NCBI GenBank assembly: GCA_965218775.1
Contig: CBDCLS010000003.1
Location: forward strand, 248,001 to 312,000
Reading direction: 5' to 3'
DNA length: 64,000 nt
From: CAUZIZ01 sp965218775
GTDB lineage: Bacteria > Acidobacteriota > UBA6911 > RPQK01 > JAJDTT01
The notes below the pieces were generated by a model, which saw only the letters and a program-made list of their open reading frames with translations, was not told the DNA's origin and searched no databases. A program made the position numbers and the translations under genes. Shown piece by piece: positions 60,264-64,000 of the stretch (position 1 is the stretch's first letter; each line of letters starts with the position of its first letter).

Positions 60264-63200
60264 CTAGCGGACATAGATAAACTCCTTGCTGTTGAATAGC
60301 GCATGGGCCGCATCCGTCCACACCCTAGCCGACTGCATCAAGGGAAGTACTTCCTTTCCGTACAGATCGGCAATCTCCTGGATCGCCTTGACCCAGCGTG
60401 TGAGTTCCTCCCTTTCCGGTTCCCGTCCCAGGGCTCGCTGGAACATCTCCCTCAGCCTCTGCTCCGGCGAACCGTGCCCGGCCTCGATCAGATCACGCGC
60501 CCAGACTTGTGCCTGCTGGGCCACGAAGGGATCGTTCAGCAGGGCCAGCGCCTGGGCCGGCACGTTGGTGATGTCCCGGCTTCCTGTTGGTATCTTGGGA
60601 TCGGGCAGATTGAAGGTGGCCAGGAACCGGGGCGGCTCCATGATCGTCATCTTGAGATAGATCGAACGCCGGCCCTGACCGTCCAAGGGACCGGAGAAGA
60701 GTCGTTTGGTCGGGTCTTCGCTCGAGCGATAGGGATTGATGGGCCGGCCGTAAAGCTTCCGGTCCAACCCTCCTGAGACGGCTAACAGGGAATCGCGGAT
60801 CGACTCGGCATCCAGTCGCCTGAGCCCCATGTGATGCAACAACCGATTGTGGGGATCCACCTCCAGGGCTCGAGCCTGCGTTTGACCCGACTGCTGGAAG
60901 GTCTGGCTCAGCACCAGGCTCCGCACCAGCTGCTTGACCGACCAGCCGTTTTGAACGAACTCATCGGCCAGGTAGTCCAGCAGTTGCGGATGAGAGGGCT
61001 GGTCCCCCAGGTGACCAAAGTCATTGGGGGTCCTCACGATGCCGCTTCCAAACACCCAGTGCCAGACCCGATTGACCAACACGCGAGCCGTCAGCGGATT
61101 GTCGCGACTGGCCACCAGCTCGGCCAACTCCAGTCGTCCACTGCCTGAAGGCTGACCATTGTGATTCGCTCTCAGCACCTCGACATGGCCACGCGGTACG
61201 ACCTCTCCCAGATCTTCGTACACGCCCCGCACGTTGACCCGGTAATCGCGGCCCAAGTCGAGATCGGCCATGCCGTTGACCGTCTGCGGTTCCAGAAGCC
61301 GAGCTTCCACCCGACGATAGGCGGAGACCAGTTCCCGGATCGACTCCGTGGCCTCCATCTCGTTGGGCAACAGCTCGTGCTGGAGCATCCAGTTGATCAG
61401 GCCGACGTCGTCTTCATCTGCCTCATCCCGGGCCCAGGCCTCCAGTGAGGCTTTCAGCCACTGGCCGTAGCGCGACGCCACCCCTTCCAGATCCGTCGGG
61501 GCCCCGCCCGAGAACAGCGATTCGAATCGCTTCAGCTCGTCGGCCGCCGATTCGACACAAGACACGGTTGAGGTTACCCCATAGTTGGTGACTTCGCCCT
61601 TCTTCACCAGGAAGGCCCGTGTCACCCCGAACCAGCTATTCGGGTCCTCTGCCCCACAGTTGTCCACTCTCACCTTGTCTTTGTCGCACCCACCGAGCCC
61701 AACCCGTGGCGGGAAGTAGGGGTTTAGTGTTTTGGTGGTGAATTCGACGTGAGCACGAGCTTCCGCCAGCTCGTCGTCGGTCCGCGGACGCTCACTTTTG
61801 TCCGCCCCATCCGTGGTATGACACACCCAATGCAGCTCGTCGTCGTCCAGGTAAGCCCATTCCCGTTCTGTGAGGAAAGCGTTGTCTGCCAGGAGTCTGC
61901 GAGTGCTGTAGTCGCCGCCGTTCACCTCCATGGTCAGGAACCGTTCTTCGACAGAGTTGAGGAACGGACTCCGAAGGGCGCCATTGAGTCGGGGGGAGAG
62001 AGCGTGAGTGAACAAGCCTGCGGGAAGCAGCATGCCCACAGCGGCCTCACCATCGAGTGCCACCGTGAAGTCGCCGCTCGATACCGGACCATCTTGAAGC
62101 CCAACGCCATCGGTGGACCAACCCTCCGGAACTCGCTGGCGGAAATCGGCCAGCGGCGAAAAATCTTGTGCGTTGCTCTCGGAACGCTCCCTTTGAGCGG
62201 TTCTGTAATCCTGGGCAAGCTTGCTCCAGGTGGCGTTTACGCTACTACCTTGTTTTGCGGATTGGTGAAGCTGTAGCCAGGGAAAGAGAACGTCTTCCAG
62301 AGTCGGTTCCGGCGTCGCCTCCTCTTCGGCCGCTTCGCTCTCCCGCTCCTCGGCTGCTGCTTTCTCATCGCTAACCTCCGGCTCCGCCTCGTCGGGTTCG
62401 AACCGGATCGCTTTCTCCCAGGCTCCCAGCCGTTCCGGTTTCAGACCTTCGGCCAGCCGTCCCGCCGCTTCCTCCCCACCGATACGAGCCTGGGCCGCCA
62501 ACAGGTAACGCGGGATGTCATGAGCGGCCTCCAGCCACCATCCCGCCAGAGGCTCCCGCAGTTTCGACTTCAGCGCCGAAAGCTGGTCCAGAACCTGTCG
62601 GTTGCGATCGGACGTATCCAGCGTATTGGTCACCCAGCGCGAACTCATGAATACACCGGCGAGAGCATAATAGTCGCGCTGCGAGACGGCGTCGAACTTA
62701 TGATCGTGGCAACGTGCGCAAGCCACGGTCATGGCCTGGAACGCCTTTGAAAAGGCGTCGATCTTGTTGTCCAGCATCTCCTGATGAACACCGTTGACGC
62801 TCAGGCTGTCCGCGTGACGTTTTTCGCCCATCTGGAAAAACATTGGCCCCAGGAGCGATTCGTTGATCTGCTCGGAGGCATTGATCCGTGGGTGCGGCAG
62901 AAGGTCGCCCGCAATCTGCTCGCGCACGAGCTGGTCGAAGGGGACATCATTGTTGAAGGCGCGAATCAGATAGTCCCGATAGCGCCACGAGCCTTTGGCT
63001 GGAATGTCCCATTCATAGCCATAGGTGTCAGTGTAACGCACAACGTCCATCCAATGCCGTGCCCAGCGCTCGCCGAAGTGCGGTGAAGCCAGGAGACGAT
63101 CGACGGCAGCGGAATACGCGCTGGGGTCCGGATCACTTAGAAAGGCCTTTACTTCCTCGGTACTGGGAGGGAGCCCGGTCAATACGTAGCTCAGGCGGCG

Positions 63201-63848
63201 CAGCAAAGTACTGCGGTCGGCGCGAGGAGCAGGACTGAGACCGTTCGCTTCGAGCTCGGCGAGGATCAAACGGTCGACAGCCTGACGCGACCATTGTGCT
63301 TGCTCGACATTGGGAACCGGTGGCCGCACGACAGACTGCAGACTCCACCAGCCGCGTCGCTCGTTGTAGGCTTCCTCCCAAGACTCGTCCGCCGCAGATA
63401 CGGGCGAAGCGGTATCGCGGGGATCGGGCGCTCCCATGCGCACCCATTGCTCGAACGCCTGAATGACCGCAGGAGGCAGTTCCCCCCCCAGAGGCATAGG
63501 CAATTCGGGGCCTTCCTGACGGATGGCTCGAATCAGAAGGCTCCCGTCCGGATCGCCCGGCACGATGGCAGGCCCGGATTTACCGCCTTGTTCCCAGCCG
63601 CCGCGGAAATCCAGCCGCAAGCCCCCTTGCGCCTGCTCACCGCTGTGACATACTGAACAGTTTTCCACCAAGGTGGGGCGAATCTCGCGTTCGAAGAACT
63701 CTAGGGCGGTGGGACTGAAGTCCTTCTCACCAGCCTCCGCAGAATAAACCGTGCCTAAGGCCCAACAAGCCAAGCCCAGAGCGACTGTGAGTGACGTTCC
63801 CTTGCGTGATAAAAAGCGTGAGCAGAACCTCTTCATTGTTAAACTCAC
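60264..63848 (-). CDS. PSD1 and planctomycete cytochrome C domain protein (DUF1549/DUF1553)
   Basis: A 1194-residue exported protein. After a signal-like N-terminus (LTVALGLACWALGTVYSAEA) comes a planctomycete-type cytochrome C domain with one haem motif CSVCH (residues 64-68), then DUF1549 (about 190-400; SPHFGERWARHWMDVVRYTD, CARCHDHKFDAV, a second CxxCH), a middle region with a Glu/Ala-rich insert (AAAEERESEAAEEEATPEP), and DUF1553 (about 900-1160; NPLTARVLVNRVWHWVFGSG, TPNDFGHLGDQPSHPQLLDY). It is cotranscribed with the DUF1501 gene downstream. Alternative start at the ATG four codons in. Nothing suggests damage. Confidence 0.93.
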   Translation of the reverse strand: MSLTMKRFCSRFLSRKGTSLTVALGLACWALGTVYSAEAGEKDFSPTALEFFEREIRPTLVENCSVCHSGEQAQGGLRLDFRGGWEQGGKSGPAIVPGDPDGSLLIRAIRQEGPELPMPLGGELPPAVIQAFEQWVRMGAPDPRDTASPVSAADESWEEAYNERRGWWSLQSVVRPPVPNVEQAQWSRQAVDRLILAELEANGLSPAPRADRSTLLRRLSYVLTGLPPSTEEVKAFLSDPDPSAYSAAVDRLLASPHFGERWARHWMDVVRYTDTYGYEWDIPAKGSWRYRDYLIRAFNNDVPFDQLVREQIAGDLLPHPRINASEQINESLLGPMFFQMGEKRHADSLSVNGVHQEMLDNKIDAFSKAFQAMTVACARCHDHKFDAVSQRDYYALAGVFMSSRWVTNTLDTSDRNRQVLDQLSALKSKLREPLAGWWLEAAHDIPRYLLAAQARIGGEEAAGRLAEGLKPERLGAWEKAIRFEPDEAEPEVSDEKAAAEERESEAAEEEATPEPTLEDVLFPWLQLHQSAKQGSSVNATWSKLAQDYRTAQRERSESNAQDFSPLADFRQRVPEGWSTDGVGLQDGPVSSGDFTVALDGEAAVGMLLPAGLFTHALSPRLNGALRSPFLNSVEERFLTMEVNGGDYSTRRLLADNAFLTEREWAYLDDDELHWVCHTTDGADKSERPRTDDELAEARAHVEFTTKTLNPYFPPRVGLGGCDKDKVRVDNCGAEDPNSWFGVTRAFLVKKGEVTNYGVTSTVSCVESAADELKRFESLFSGGAPTDLEGVASRYGQWLKASLEAWARDEADEDDVGLINWMLQHELLPNEMEATESIRELVSAYRRVEARLLEPQTVNGMADLDLGRDYRVNVRGVYEDLGEVVPRGHVEVLRANHNGQPSGSGRLELAELVASRDNPLTARVLVNRVWHWVFGSGIVRTPNDFGHLGDQPSHPQLLDYLADEFVQNGWSVKQLVRSLVLSQTFQQSGQTQARALEVDPHNRLLHHMGLRRLDAESIRDSLLAVSGGLDRKLYGRPINPYRSSEDPTKRLFSGPLDGQGRRSIYLKMTIMEPPRFLATFNLPDPKIPTGSRDITNVPAQALALLNDPFVAQQAQVWARDLIEAGHGSPEQRLREMFQRALGREPEREELTRWVKAIQEIADLYGKEVLPLMQSARVWTDAAHALFNSKEFIYVR

Positions 63849-64000
63849 TGCATTTTACAAAATTTTACAAAATTGGCTGACCCAAACCTATCTGTAGTCC
63901 AGGCCTACTCAAGACAAAAAAGCTCATTGAAAATCCTGCGTAAAAGTATTAACTCCAGGCCAGCCTTTGTCAAGGCAAATGCTTTCTGCTGCCCTTGATG
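63849..64000. other. upstream region of the PSD1/DUF1501 operon
   Basis: A/T-rich, with a tandem ACAAAATTTTACAAAATT near 63857-63874. It should hold the operon promoter, but no -10/-35 pair is clear on the minus strand. Confidence 0.4.

Noticed and set aside
1..64000. CRISPR arrays, tRNA and rRNA genes
   Set aside because: No regularly spaced short repeats, no cloverleaf with a GTTCGA-type T arm outside coding regions, and no conserved rRNA words were seen by eye; a tRNAscan/Infernal run would decide.

Overview
The window reads as a chromosome segment of an Acidobacteriota-type bacterium (inference). Marker families are an Oar-like TonB-dependent receptor with an N-terminal carboxypeptidase-regulatory domain (51.6-54.8 kb), a GWxTD-domain protein just upstream of it, a DUF1501 plus PSD1/DUF1549/DUF1553 cytochrome pair (58.8-63.8 kb), FG-GAP/ASPIC fragments, pieces of a Ser/Thr kinase-hydrolase fusion, and several Gfo/Idh/MocA oxidoreductases. 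Planctomycetes share some of these, so phylum is not proven. No rRNA, tRNA or CRISPR array was recognised.

Layout. 0-6 kb: an IS1634-type transposase with an internal duplication, then a Gfo/Idh/MocA enzyme divergent from an Ldh2/MDH2-type dehydrogenase, and a lipoprotein. 6-12 kb: small proteins (helicase fragment, CBS pair, YHS, TPR-like, YtxH, RRM), proC, and two broken small genes (HU-like and HlyU/CV_2116-like). 12-15 kb: an AfsA/ScbA-type gene (gamma-butyrolactone synthase family) followed by a complete IS4-like element with a 10-bp target duplication. 15-24 kb: small membrane and stress-type proteins, a HEPN/AbiU2-like protein, and an island bracketed by two identical 397-bp Tn3-derived miniature elements that holds an HsdS fragment, a serine resolvase with a recognisable 28-bp res crossover site, an ankyrin protein and an alpha/beta hydrolase. 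24-30 kb: a triple-PDZ protein, a MITE, a three-copy 540-bp repeat and a frameshifted SIR2-like gene. 30-34 kb: KH protein, HesB-like protein, a duplicate of the 16.3-kb membrane protein, a small gene cut by a complete IS256-type element (9-bp target duplication, reading frame restored when removed), and an intact HU homologue. 34-42 kb: a membrane spermidine-synthase-like protein, a frameshifted nucleotidyltransferase overlapping a methyltransferase, and an Nramp-like transporter. 42-51 kb: a beta-propeller amidohydrolase, transposon debris, a truncated glycosidase-like gene, a 543-bp element with structured ends, and a lamin-tail/metallophosphoesterase protein. 51-64 kb: the receptor/GWxTD pair, three truncated genes, and the DUF1501/PSD1 operon.

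The dominant theme is genome plasticity: at least three complete or near-complete IS elements, three families of miniature elements, a 540-bp repeat whose copies sit on gene breakpoints, and more than a dozen truncated or frameshifted genes. Some single-base frameshifts lie in or near homopolymers and could be sequencing errors. The most noteworthy items are the AfsA-type gene outside its usual actinobacterial setting, the 543-bp element whose two terminal hairpins keep loop and flanks while the stems have changed with full compensation, the MITE found twice in the loop of the same palindromic repeat, and the pair of Tn3-derived miniature elements around a resolvase/res island.
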